Positions 16,311-24,392 of a stretch of DNA of 64,000 nt are shown here, in pieces. The notes beneath the pieces were generated by a model. The model worked only from the letters and a program-made list of their open reading frames with translations, was not told the DNA's origin and ran no database searches. Numbering within the stretch: position 1 is the stretch's first letter; every line of letters begins with the position of its first letter. Both the position numbers and the translations under genes were made by a program. Origin of the DNA: an uncultured Flavobacteriales bacterium (lineage in GTDB: Bacteria > Bacteroidota > Bacteroidia > Flavobacteriales_F > PHOS-HE28); NCBI GenBank assembly GCA_937872175.1, contig CALMPI010000016.1:1-64000 (forward strand). The letters are read 5' to 3'.

Positions 16311-16865
16311 CTATCGTGGCGACAAGCTCACTCGGAAGACCGGTTCGGAGTGCTCCTTCATTACATCCAGGCTATCCGAAATCCGTATTTTCCATCGTTC
16401 CTGCATGACCTGTTCAATACCGTGATGTGTCTCCTCATCATACTCTGCTTGAAGACCTCTAAACACTTGATGGAGGGAATCCCTAAGCCTTTCGAGTCGC
16501 ATGTTGAAGTCAAGTGGTTTAACCGGATTCTTCAGTGCACGTCTTAGCGCTCGTGCTTCACACTCAGCCAGGTCAAAGTGAAGTTGCTCGTGGCTCAGCA
16601 ATTGTTCTGAGGCCTGATCTTTCTTGACCCACGAGCGCTCTTTGAGAAAGACAGCTACGACCTCACACTCGACCTCTTCCCAGCTCAAGAATTTTCCGTT
16701 CGACCTCACTTGGTAATGAGTGATGGCTGCATGAGGACTAGCGACGTTGGGCTTTGCCATAAAGTCGGCCCACTGGAGTTGCCTGCTCTTACTCCAATTA
16801 ACCTCAAAGGCTGGCCCTAGTAGGCCACCTGCGAGAACAATGAAAAGGCTAGACAGGGCTTTCAT
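16311..16865 (-). CDS. DUF922 family protein with HExxH motif
   Basis: 184 residues; signal peptide or N-terminal anchor MKALSSLFIVLAGGLLGPAF. The central SHEQLHFDLAECEARALRRAL has an HExxH metal-binding motif (H-E-Q-L-H) as in DUF922 putative Zn proteases; earlier WSKSRQLQWADFMAKP and YQVRSNGKF also fit. The gene and its flanks (about 16240-16870) are visibly AT-richer than neighbours, suggesting acquisition. It lies 18 bp downstream of the M1 peptidase gene on the same strand. The catalytic role is a family prediction. Confidence 0.78.
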   Translation of the reverse strand: MKALSSLFIVLAGGLLGPAFEVNWSKSRQLQWADFMAKPNVASPHAAITHYQVRSNGKFLSWEEVECEVVAVFLKERSWVKKDQASEQLLSHEQLHFDLAECEARALRRALKNPVKPLDFNMRLERLRDSLHQVFRGLQAEYDEETHHGIEQVMQERWKIRISDSLDVMKEHSEPVFRVSLSPR

Positions 16866-16883
16866 AGATAGAGAGCAACAGCG

Positions 16884-19259
16884 CTACCTCCCCTTCATCT
16901 CCCCGCCCGTCTGCCGGTTCCGCTCCTCCTGCATCGGGTTCGGCTGGCGCCACTGCTGCTCCTTGAACACATCGAAGCGCGTGGGCACCATGCGCGGCGG
17001 CCAGCTGTTGTTGTTCAGATCGCAGTCGGCGGTCTCGAGGAAGGGATCGAGGGTGACACGCGCCACCTCCTTGCGCTTCACGAAGACCTTGGAGATGTCG
17101 TCGCTGATGCGCCAGATCTCGGCAGGGATGTGCTCCACCTCCTTGGTGCCATCGGCGTACTCCCACTCCAGGATCACCGGCATCACCAGCCCGCCGATGT
17201 TCTTGAAGGAGAGTTCGTAGAGGTGGATCTCTTCGTTGAGCAGGGCGAGCTCCTCGGGCTTCAGGCCCTTCTTCCACTTCTCGTAGGCGGCCATGTCGCG
17301 TTCGGTGGCCGTGAGCGGGTCGTAGCTGTTGTAGAAGTCGCGCGTGGCGGGGTCGCGGTCCACCACGAAGTCGAGCTTCGCATCGATGTTGCGCTGCCGG
17401 CTGAGGTCGGGCACTTCGCGGGCCTTGTCCTGGCGCTTGAGCTTCTCGGCGAGCAAGGGATCGCGCGGGTCCATGCGCTTGTAGCGGAGGTTGGCCAGCT
17501 CGATGTCCACATGGTCGGTGGTGTAGAACCAGCCGCGCCAGAACCAGTCGAGGTCCACGCCGCTGGCATCCTCCATGGTGCGGAAGAAGTCGGCCGGCGT
17601 GGGGTGTTTGAACTTCCAGCGCTCGCAATAGGTCTTGAAGGCGTGGTCGAAGAGCTCGCGGCCCATCACCGTTTCGCGCAGGATGTTGAGCGCCGTGCAG
17701 GGCTTGCCGTAGGCGTTGTTGCCGAACTGCGTGATGCTCTCGCTGTTGGTCATGATGGGTTCGATGCGCGCCTTCACCTTGTCCGGCGCGGCGTTGGGGT
17801 CGCCCTTCATGTAGTCCACGATGTTGCGGGGCTTGCCGCGCCAGCTGGGGTAGTCCTTGTCCCACTCCTGCTCGGTGAGGTATTGCACAAAGGTGTTGAG
17901 GCCCTCATCCATCCAGGTCCACTGCCGCTCGTCGGAGTTGATGATCATGGGGAAGAAGTTGTGGCCGACCTCGTGGGTGATCACGCCGATCATGCCATAC
18001 TTGGTGCGCTCGCTGTAGGTGCCGTCCTTCTCGGGGCGCCCGCCGTTGAAGCAGATCATCGGGTACTCCATGCCGATGCGGTCGGTGTGCACACTGATGG
18101 CCACCGGGTAGATGTAGTCGGCCGTGTACTTGCTGTAGGTCTTGATGGTGTGCGCGACCACCTTGGTGCTGTACTGCTCCCACAGCGGGTTGCCCTCCTT
18201 GGGGTAGTAGCTCATGCAGAGCACGTTGTTGGTCTTCACCGGCTGGTTCATCGCGTCCCAGATGAACTTACGGCTGCTGGCGAAGGCGACGTCGCGCACG
18301 TTCCTGCTCTTGTACACCCAGGTCCTGGTGCCGCTGCTGCGCTCCTTCTCATTGTCCAGCGCCTCTTGCGGGGTGACGATCATGACCGGGGTGGAGCTGG
18401 TGCGGGCCTGTGCCAGGCGCTTCTGCTGCGCGGCAGTGAGCACGCTGGAAGCGTTGGCCCATTCGCCGGTGGCCGCCACGATGTGGTCGCTCGGCACGGT
18501 GATGCTGAGGGTGTAGTCGCCGAAGTCGAGGGTGAACTCACCGGCGCCGAGGAACTGCTTGTGCATCCACCCGCTGTAGTCCATGTAGGCGCACATGCGG
18601 GGGTAGAACTGCGCGATGGTGAAGATGTAGTTGTCCTCCTCGGGGAAGTACTCGTAGCCACCGCGGCCGCCCCACTTGAAGCGGTCGTTGATCCAGTTCC
18701 ACCAGTTCACCTTGAAGCTGAAGGTGGCGCCGGGGGCGAGCGGCTTGGGCAGGTCCACCCGCATCATGGTCTTGTTGATGGTGTACTTCAGCTTGCCCCC
18801 ATTGGCATCGGTGACACCGGTGATCTTGTACCCCCCGTCGAACGGGTTCACCCACTTGTCCAGCTGGCTCAGGCCCACGCTGTCGGGTAGTGTGCCCGTG
18901 CGGGTGGTGTTCGCATCGCTGCCCGGCTCGAAGATGTTCTGGTCCAGCTGAAGCCACAGGTAGTCGAGCTTGTCGGGGCTCTGGTTGTGGTAGGTGATGG
19001 TCTCGTAGCCGGTCAGCTTGGGCAACACCCCCTCCCCCGCCGTGGGCTCAGCGATCTCCACATGGATGTCGTAGTCGGCCTTCATCTGCCAGTAGGCGTG
19101 GCCGGGGGCTCCGCTGGCGGTCCGCTGTTCATTCGGCGTTGGCAATTCCTGGTCGAGCTGACGGAACTTGTCGCGGCCGTAGCGGGGGGAGTCCTGGGCG
19201 AGGGCGGCAGTGCAGATCGCGAGGAGGGCGAAAGCCGAGAGGGCGTGCGAACGGAGCAT
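16884..19259 (-). CDS. M1 family metallopeptidase (aminopeptidase N-like), secreted
   Basis: 791 residues. Signal peptide MLRSHALSAFALLAICTAALAQ, then an M1 N-terminal beta domain and a catalytic domain with GMEYP (396-400, the GxMEN-type exopeptidase loop in variant form) and HEVGH (429-433) followed 18 residues later by E452 in MDEGLNTF. This gives the HExxH-x18-E zinc site of M1. No T9SS sorting domain is seen, so it is probably periplasmic. ATG 19259 is fixed by a TACTTTCGC box 4 nt upstream and by the signal peptide; the longer frame would be translated heptad repeat. Confidence 0.9.
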   Translation of the reverse strand: MLRSHALSAFALLAICTAALAQDSPRYGRDKFRQLDQELPTPNEQRTASGAPGHAYWQMKADYDIHVEIAEPTAGEGVLPKLTGYETITYHNQSPDKLDYLWLQLDQNIFEPGSDANTTRTGTLPDSVGLSQLDKWVNPFDGGYKITGVTDANGGKLKYTINKTMMRVDLPKPLAPGATFSFKVNWWNWINDRFKWGGRGGYEYFPEEDNYIFTIAQFYPRMCAYMDYSGWMHKQFLGAGEFTLDFGDYTLSITVPSDHIVAATGEWANASSVLTAAQQKRLAQARTSSTPVMIVTPQEALDNEKERSSGTRTWVYKSRNVRDVAFASSRKFIWDAMNQPVKTNNVLCMSYYPKEGNPLWEQYSTKVVAHTIKTYSKYTADYIYPVAISVHTDRIGMEYPMICFNGGRPEKDGTYSERTKYGMIGVITHEVGHNFFPMIINSDERQWTWMDEGLNTFVQYLTEQEWDKDYPSWRGKPRNIVDYMKGDPNAAPDKVKARIEPIMTNSESITQFGNNAYGKPCTALNILRETVMGRELFDHAFKTYCERWKFKHPTPADFFRTMEDASGVDLDWFWRGWFYTTDHVDIELANLRYKRMDPRDPLLAEKLKRQDKAREVPDLSRQRNIDAKLDFVVDRDPATRDFYNSYDPLTATERDMAAYEKWKKGLKPEELALLNEEIHLYELSFKNIGGLVMPVILEWEYADGTKEVEHIPAEIWRISDDISKVFVKRKEVARVTLDPFLETADCDLNNNSWPPRMVPTRFDVFKEQQWRQPNPMQEERNRQTGGEMKGR

Positions 19260-19263
19260 GTCC

Positions 19264-19272
19264 GCGAAAGTA
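19264..19272 (-). promoter_or_regulatory. -7 box of the M1 peptidase gene
   Basis: TACTTTCGC on the minus strand, ending 4 nt before the ATG at 19259 and abutting the heptad-repeat hairpin. Confidence 0.5.
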
Positions 19273-19273
19273 G

Positions 19274-19398
19274 TGGGCAGTGGCGAGTCGTGAGTGACGA
19301 GTAGCGAGTGGCGAGTAAATGCCGCCAACCGTTCATTGTAGAAGCGGCATTTACTCGCCACTCGTCACTCACAACTCGCCACTCCTTCGCCACTCATT
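19274..19398. repeat. Heptad-repeat hairpin (GGCGAGT family) between divergent promoters
   Basis: Units of the form nnCGAGT/nnTGAGT repeat with 7-bp period on the left; complements fill the right. A perfect 21-bp inverted repeat pairs 19305-19325 with 19344-19364 around an 18-nt loop, and pairing extends outward with one unit missing on the right. The element fills the space between the divergent -7 boxes of the M1 and DUF6702 genes. Confidence 0.9.
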
Positions 19399-19400
19399 CC

Positions 19401-19409
19401 TCACCTTTG
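19401..19409 (+). promoter_or_regulatory. -7 box of the DUF6702 gene
   Basis: TCACCTTTG, ending 7 nt before the ATG at 19417. Confidence 0.45.
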
Positions 19410-19416
19410 TCCTGTA

Positions 19417-19896
19417 ATGAAAGCCGCCCTCCTAGCCCTGATCCTGACCGGAGCGCTGAGCGTTCACGACTTCTTCGTCTCCATCCTCACCATCCGCCAC
19501 GCGCCGGCGACCCGGACGCTCGACCTCACCTGGCGCATCACCGCGCACGACATCGAGCATGCCCTGGAGAACGTGGCCCCGCTGAAGCTCGGGTCCGATC
19601 GCGAGCACCTCAAGGCCGACAGCATCCTCAACGCCTACTTCCTCCAGCACCTCGTGCTCATGCAGGAGAAACAGCTCAATTGGACCTGGATCGGCAAGGA
19701 GTTGGACGGGGAAACGCTGTACTGCTACCTGCAGGTGGATAGCATCGCCTCACCAAAGGACCTGTTGGTGCAGAACACCCTGCTGCAGGACCTCTTCTAC
19801 GAGCAGCAGAACCTGGTGCATGTGGAAGGCGAGAAGCTGCCCACGCGGTCGCACACCTTCATCCGGGGAAGCGGACCGCACACATTCACGTGGTAG
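19417..19896 (+). CDS. DUF6702 family exported protein
   Basis: 159 residues with a short N-terminal signal (MKAALLALILTGALSVHDFF). The remaining sequence (FVSILTIRHAPATRTLDLTW, HDIEHALEN, LQHLVLMQEKQLNWTWIGKE, YCYLQVD) matches the small Bacteroidota family DUF6702, whose members are exported and of unknown function. In other genomes the family often sits next to an M1-type peptidase, as here in divergent orientation; I recall that association but cannot check it. The alkB gene follows after 43 bp. Confidence 0.75.
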   Translation: MKAALLALILTGALSVHDFFVSILTIRHAPATRTLDLTWRITAHDIEHALENVAPLKLGSDREHLKADSILNAYFLQHLVLMQEKQLNWTWIGKELDGETLYCYLQVDSIASPKDLLVQNTLLQDLFYEQQNLVHVEGEKLPTRSHTFIRGSGPHTFTW

Positions 19897-19914
19897 GCGC
19901 CCCCCCGGGCTCAA

Positions 19915-19923
19915 TAACTTCGG
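19915..19923 (+). promoter_or_regulatory. Putative -7 box for alkB
   Basis: TAACTTCGG, 16 nt before the ATG at 19940; TAnnTTCG variant. Confidence 0.4.
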
Positions 19924-19939
19924 GGCATCCTTGTCATCC

Positions 19940-21004
19940 ATGCGCCCCAACGCGCTCAAGTACACCTTGGTCTACCTGATCCCCGGGGTGGTCGCGGCCT
20001 CGCTCGCGGTGCGGAACGCATGGTCCTTCGCCGCGGTGGCCTTCGTGTTCGGGGTGATGCCGGTCATCGAACTGTTCCTGAAGCCCGACCCGCGCAACCT
20101 GGATGCCGTGCAGGAGGCCGTGGCCAGGCAGGGCCGCGGCTACGACCGGATCCTCTACAGCCTGGTGCCCATCCAATGGGGGCTGCTGCTCTTCTTCCTG
20201 GTGCAGGTGAGCGCCGCGGACCTTTCGTGGCCGGTGAAGCTCGGGCTCACCTCGGCCTTCGGCATGGCCTGCGGGGTACTGGGCATCAACGCCGCGCACG
20301 AGCTGGGGCACCGGCCCACGAAGCACGAGCAGTTCATGGCCAAGGCGCTGCTGCTCACCACGCTGTACATGCACTTCTTCATCGAGCACAACCGCGGCCA
20401 CCACAAGCACGTGAGCACCAACGAGGACCCCGCCAGCAGCCGGCGCGGCGAGTGGCTCTACGCCTTCTTCGTGCGCACCATCACGGGCAGCTGGCTCAGC
20501 GCCTGGAAGCTGGAACAGCAGCGACTGCGGAAGAAGGGCCTGCCCGTGTGGAGCTGGCACAACGAGATGCTGCACTTCCAGGTGGTCCAGCTGGTCTTGG
20601 TGGCGCTGATCGCAGCGGTGTTCGGGCTGGAGGTCATGGGCTGGTTCCTGGGGGCCGCGCTCATCGGCATCCTGCTGCTCGAGACGGTGAACTACATCGA
20701 GCACTACGGCCTGCGGCGCAAGAAGAACGGCGACAACTATGAACGTCCGCTGCCCATCCACTCCTGGAACTCCGACCACCCGCTGGGCCGCCTGATCCTG
20801 CTGGAACTGACGCGCCACAGCGACCACCACTACCTCGCCAGCCGGAAGTACCAGGTGCTGCGCCACTTCGACCAGAGCCCGCAGCTGCCCGCCGGCTATC
20901 CCGCCATGATGGCGCTGGCCTTCTTCCCGCCCCTGTGGTTCCGCGTGATGGACCGCGAGATCGACCGGCTGAAGGAGCGGCCGGGCAGGGAGGTGCTCGC
21001 TTGA
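19940..21004 (+). CDS. alkB: Alkane 1-monooxygenase (AlkB-type membrane di-iron hydroxylase)
   Basis: 354 residues with about six membrane helices and all family histidine boxes: HELGH (120-124), EHNRGHHKHVSTNEDPASS (from 149), NYIEHYGL (251-258) and RHSDHHYLASRKYQ (from 292). These ligate the di-iron centre that oxidises the terminal carbon of alkanes (or a related fatty substrate) with O2 and electrons from rubredoxin. No rubredoxin or rubredoxin reductase is in the window. The GMC oxidoreductase starts 12 bp downstream, a natural partner to oxidise the alcohol product. Start at 19940 is favoured over 19820 by the -7 box and the membrane N-terminus. Confidence 0.92.
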   Translation: MRPNALKYTLVYLIPGVVAASLAVRNAWSFAAVAFVFGVMPVIELFLKPDPRNLDAVQEAVARQGRGYDRILYSLVPIQWGLLLFFLVQVSAADLSWPVKLGLTSAFGMACGVLGINAAHELGHRPTKHEQFMAKALLLTTLYMHFFIEHNRGHHKHVSTNEDPASSRRGEWLYAFFVRTITGSWLSAWKLEQQRLRKKGLPVWSWHNEMLHFQVVQLVLVALIAAVFGLEVMGWFLGAALIGILLLETVNYIEHYGLRRKKNGDNYERPLPIHSWNSDHPLGRLILLELTRHSDHHYLASRKYQVLRHFDQSPQLPAGYPAMMALAFFPPLWFRVMDREIDRLKERPGREVLA

Positions 21005-21016
21005 TCCACTGTTCGG

Positions 21017-22615
21017 ATGCACGACCCGGTAACGCCTTCCTTCGACTTCGACCATGTGGTGATCGGCAGCGGCTTCGGCGGCTCGGTGTCGGCGCTCCGC
21101 CTCAGCGAGAAGGGCTACCGTGTGCTCGTGCTGGAGAAGGGCCGCTGGTTCAACAAGGCCGATGACTTCCCCCGCTCCAACTGGAACCTGCGGCGGTGGC
21201 TCTGGGAACCCCGCCTCGGCTGGCGTGGCCTGTTCAAGATCAGCTTCTTCCGGCATGTGACGGTGCTGAGCGGCACAGGCGTGGGCGGTGGCTCGCTGGT
21301 CTACGCGAATACCCTGCCCGTACCGAGCAAGCCCTTCTTCCACACCGGCAGCTGGAAGGACCTGTGCGACTGGGAGCGCGAACTGGCTCCGTACTACCTC
21401 CTGGCCAGGCGCATGCTCGGCACCGAGCGCCACCCCTACACCAGCCGCAGCGACCAGGTGATGCAGGAGCTCGCCGCCGACCTGGGCATCCCCGAAGGCT
21501 TCAGCACGGTGGACGCCGCCGTGCATTTCGGCACACCGGGCATCACGGTGAAAGACCCCTACTTCGGCGGCAGGGGCCCCGACCGCACGGGCTGCATCCA
21601 GTGCGGCGGCTGCATGCTCGGCTGCCGGCACAACGCCAAGAACACGCTCGACAAGAACTACCTGCACCTGGCGCAACAGCTGGGCTGCACCATCCGCGCC
21701 AACGCCGAGGTGGTGGACGTGAAGCCCCTGAGCCCCGATGGCAGCGCCGGCTACCGCATCCGTTACCGCGACCCGTCCAGCTGGTTCCCGCGTATCCTCA
21801 CGGTGACGGCGCGGGGCGTGGTGTTCGCCGGCGGCGTGATGGGCACCCTGCCGCTGCTCCTGAAGCTGAAGGCCGGCAGCCTGCCGAACCTCTCGGACAC
21901 CTTGGGCCACGGCGTGCGCACCAACTCCGAGAGCCTCATCGGCGTCACCACCTTCGACCGCAAGGCCACCTTCTCGGAAGGCATCGCCATCGGCTCCATC
22001 GTGGAGCTGGACCAGGACCGGCACGTGGAGCCCGTGAAGTACCCACCCGGCAACGGCATCTGGCGGATCCTGATGGCGCCGATGGTGAAGGGCAGCGCCT
22101 GGCCCAAGCGCCTGCTGAACATGGTGCTGCTGCCGCTGAAGCAGCCGGGGCAGTACCTCCGCACCGTCTTCGTGAACGACTGGAGCCGGCGCACGCACAT
22201 CCTGCTCTACATGGAGAGCATCGACTCCACCCTCCGCCTGAAGCGCGGCACCTTCGGCACTCGGAGCGCCCTGGAGTCGGGCACCGCCCCCACGGCCTTC
22301 AACCCGCAGGCGCAGGACATCGCCCACCGGGTGGAACGCATCGTGAACGGCAAGGCCATGGTGCTCATGCAGGAGACGCTGCTGGGGATCCCCACCACTG
22401 CGCACATCCTCGGCGGCGCCTGCATGGGCGCCGATGCCTCCACCGGTGTGATCGACCGGCACAACCGGGTGTTCGGCTACGCGAACCTCTGGGTCTGCGA
22501 CGGCAGCGCCATCTCGGCCAACCCCGGCGTGAACCCCAGCCTCACCATCACGGCCCTCGCCGAACATGCCATGGCGCAGGTGCCGCACTGTTCGCATGGA
22601 ACGGCTGGCCCATGA
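21017..22615 (+). CDS. GMC-family oxidoreductase with CxxCxxCxxxC motif
   Basis: 532 residues. FAD-binding GSGFGG at 17-22, LVLEKG after it, and TGVGGGSLVYANT near residue 87. Four cysteines at about 193, 196, 199 and 203 (CIQCGGCMLGC) have ferredoxin-like spacing; this is seen in a cholesterol-oxidase-like GMC subgroup and may bind an Fe-S cluster. C-terminal HILGGACMGAD and NPGVNPSLTITALAE complete the fold. Likely oxidises an alcohol. Twelve bp after alkB and overlapping the next gene by ATGA, so it is in one operon and may act on the AlkB product; that substrate link is inference. Confidence 0.88.
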   Translation: MHDPVTPSFDFDHVVIGSGFGGSVSALRLSEKGYRVLVLEKGRWFNKADDFPRSNWNLRRWLWEPRLGWRGLFKISFFRHVTVLSGTGVGGGSLVYANTLPVPSKPFFHTGSWKDLCDWERELAPYYLLARRMLGTERHPYTSRSDQVMQELAADLGIPEGFSTVDAAVHFGTPGITVKDPYFGGRGPDRTGCIQCGGCMLGCRHNAKNTLDKNYLHLAQQLGCTIRANAEVVDVKPLSPDGSAGYRIRYRDPSSWFPRILTVTARGVVFAGGVMGTLPLLLKLKAGSLPNLSDTLGHGVRTNSESLIGVTTFDRKATFSEGIAIGSIVELDQDRHVEPVKYPPGNGIWRILMAPMVKGSAWPKRLLNMVLLPLKQPGQYLRTVFVNDWSRRTHILLYMESIDSTLRLKRGTFGTRSALESGTAPTAFNPQAQDIAHRVERIVNGKAMVLMQETLLGIPTTAHILGGACMGADASTGVIDRHNRVFGYANLWVCDGSAISANPGVNPSLTITALAEHAMAQVPHCSHGTAGP

Positions 22616-23385
22616 TCGACGGCATGCGCGCATCCTGCCTTCTGCTCCTTGCCAACATGGCCCTTGCCTGCGGGTCGGACAGCCACGAACCTCCGGCCGG
22701 GACCGAGAAGAAGCCCAGGTGGCGTGATACGCTGGTGGTGCATAGCACCCTGGCCGACACCGCCGGTCTGGAGGCTCAACTGCGGATCATCGAGCGCAAG
22801 CTCGGGCCGTTGGACCCTGGCATCCGCGACCACCTGCAGGCCGTGAAGGTCACCTACTACGGTTTCACGGACAGCAGCTGTTCGGCGGTCGACACCAGCC
22901 GGCTGTGCTCGGGCATCCTGCTGGTGCACGCGTGCGTGGCCGGCGAGGTGCGGGCGATCTTCGAGGGACTGCTGCATGACCGCTTCCCCATCGCCAAGGT
23001 GGTGCCGGTGAACCGCTACGGGCTCAACGCCGACAGCACGGGTTGGAATGATGCGGCGTCCATGGCTGACAACAACACCAGCGCCTTCAACTACCGCGGC
23101 AAGGCCCACGTGCCCGAGACCTCCAAGCACGCCCAAGGGATCGCGATCGACATCAACCCGCTGCTGAACCCGCTGGAGAAGCAGGGACCGCATGGCGTGC
23201 TCCGCGAACCCGCCAGCGGCCGATACGACCCCGCCCGACCCGGCACCCTCACGCGCGCCCGCATCCTGAAGCACCTGACCCCGCACGGCTGGACCTGGGG
23301 CGGGCGCTGGCAGCGCCCGCAGGACCACCAGCACATCGAGAAGGCGCACGGTCGATGCGTCCACCTGGGCGAACGGATCCGGTGA
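22612..23385 (+). CDS. M15-family peptidase, putative lipoprotein (D-Ala-D-Ala carboxypeptidase type)
   Basis: 257 residues. N-terminus MIDGMRASCLLLLANMALACGS suggests a lipoprotein with an imperfect lipobox (MALAC). The catalytic half has SKHAQGIAIDINPL (SxHxxGxAxDI zinc motif) and the final metal ligand in DHQHIEK, plus NRYGLNADSTGWNDAAS. These are M15 (VanY/DD-carboxypeptidase) features, so it probably trims peptidoglycan peptides in the periplasm. The ATG overlaps the GMC stop (ATGA). Why a cell-wall peptidase ends an alkane operon is unclear; it may only be polar co-transcription. Confidence 0.83.
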   Translation: MIDGMRASCLLLLANMALACGSDSHEPPAGTEKKPRWRDTLVVHSTLADTAGLEAQLRIIERKLGPLDPGIRDHLQAVKVTYYGFTDSSCSAVDTSRLCSGILLVHACVAGEVRAIFEGLLHDRFPIAKVVPVNRYGLNADSTGWNDAASMADNNTSAFNYRGKAHVPETSKHAQGIAIDINPLLNPLEKQGPHGVLREPASGRYDPARPGTLTRARILKHLTPHGWTWGGRWQRPQDHQHIEKAHGRCVHLGERIR

Positions 23386-23391
23386 GCGTTG

Positions 23392-23400
23392 TTCCTTCGC
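23392..23400 (+). promoter_or_regulatory. Putative -7 box for nth
   Basis: TTCCTTCGC, ending 4 nt before the ATG at 23405. Confidence 0.35.
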
Positions 23401-23404
23401 ACCG

Positions 23405-24049
23405 ATGACCCGCGCCGAGAAAGCCGCCTTTGTCGCGCAGAAGCTCGCCGAGCTCTACCCGCGCACGTCCATCCCCCTCGACCACGAGGACGCGTACACG
23501 CTGCTGGTCGCCGTGGTGCTGAGCGCACAGTGCACGGACAAGAAGGTGAACGAGATCACCCCGCTGCTGTTCGCCAAGGCCCGCACCCCGCAACAGATGG
23601 TGAAGCTGAGCGTGGAGCAGATCCAGGACATCATCCGGCCGTGCGGATTGTCGCCCATGAAAAGCAAGGGCATCCACGGACTCTCCAGGATGATCGTGGA
23701 GGAGCACGGCGGCCAGGTGCCCAGGACGTTCAGCGCCTTGGAGGCACTACCCGGTGTGGGCCACAAGACCGCCAGCGTGGTGATGGCCCAGGCCTTCGGC
23801 GTGCCGGCCTTTCCGGTGGACACCCACATCCACCGCCTGGCCTGGCGCTGGACGCTGAGCACCGGGAAGAGCGTGGAGCATACCGAGGCCGACCTGAAGA
23901 AGCTCTTCCCCAGGGAGGAATGGGGCGACCTGCATCTGCGGATCATCTACTTCGGCCGCGAACACTGCCCGGCCAAAGGCCACGATCCGCGCAAATGCCC
24001 CATCTGCAGCGTGATCGGTCGCAAGGAGCTGTTCACCGCAGGCCGGTGA
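23405..24049 (+). CDS. nth: Endonuclease III (DNA glycosylase/AP lyase)
   Basis: 214 residues. Helix-hairpin-helix LPGVGHKTASVV supplies the catalytic lysine (HKTA), and VDTHIHRLAWR carries the catalytic aspartate, both in family spacing. It removes oxidised pyrimidines in base-excision repair. The C-terminal cluster loop reads HCPAKGHDPRKCPICSVIG: only three cysteines are present and their spacing (C-x9-C-x2-C) differs from the C-x6-C-x2-C-x5-C of E. coli Nth, so a standard 4Fe-4S cluster is doubtful. Confidence 0.92.
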   Translation: MTRAEKAAFVAQKLAELYPRTSIPLDHEDAYTLLVAVVLSAQCTDKKVNEITPLLFAKARTPQQMVKLSVEQIQDIIRPCGLSPMKSKGIHGLSRMIVEEHGGQVPRTFSALEALPGVGHKTASVVMAQAFGVPAFPVDTHIHRLAWRWTLSTGKSVEHTEADLKKLFPREEWGDLHLRIIYFGREHCPAKGHDPRKCPICSVIGRKELFTAGR

Positions 24050-24057
24050 TCCCGGCC

Positions 24058-24231
24058 TCAGTTGAGCACCAGGGCCACGGTGCCCAGCGGCGGAGCTTCC
24101 ACAACGGAGAGCGCCTTGCTGTAGCTCAGGATGGCCTGGAGGGTGGAGGGCCGGGGACCCGGTTGGAGGTCCATGCTGATGCGGCGATCGGATGACCGGC
24201 GTTCGCGCCGGCGAAGAGTAGAGTGCTTCAT
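24058..24231 (-). CDS. Small conserved-type hypothetical protein (57 aa)
   Basis: A basic head (MKHSTLRRRERRSSDRRISM) is followed by PRPSTLQAILSYSKALSVVE and a hydrophobic C-terminus GTVALVLN. The pattern PS-T-x-x-ILxYSKALxVV with a terminal LVLN or HLN resembles short Bacteroidota hypotheticals that I recall, but cannot verify. Start at the internal ATG 24231. It lies 8 bp from nth in convergent orientation. No clear promoter box. Confidence 0.45.
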   Translation of the reverse strand: MKHSTLRRRERRSSDRRISMDLQPGPRPSTLQAILSYSKALSVVEAPPLGTVALVLN

Positions 24232-24332
24232 GCCATCGGGTTGGTGTGCGTGATGAAGAACGCCAGCGCGCCATCCCCTATTGCACACACCCCCGAACGA
24301 TCCAAGGACCTCCTGAACATCAAGGCATTACC

Positions 24333-24371
24333 CCTTTTAAAATGCGAACGCCGGCTTACGGGCCGGCGTTC
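24333..24371 (-). terminator. Rho-independent terminator of the sigma factor gene
   Basis: A perfect 10-bp stem (24346-24355 with 24362-24371; arms GAACGCCGGC and GCCGGCGTTC) with a 6-nt loop, followed in the minus direction by GCATTTTAAAAGGGG. It lies about 20 bp past the sigma factor stop. Confidence 0.8.
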
Positions 24372-24392
24372 AAGGACATGCAGCTGGCAGGC

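Noticed and set aside
17130-18890. 586-codon antisense frame within the M1 peptidase
   Set aside because: M1 has a full active site and signal peptide on the opposite strand; this frame is biased shadow sequence.
19934-22633. 899-codon open frame antisense to alkB, the GMC gene and part of M15
   Set aside because: Long antisense frames arise in GC-rich coding DNA; the plus-strand genes have complete family motifs, while this translation is low-complexity (His/Arg/Val/Gly-rich) and matches no family.
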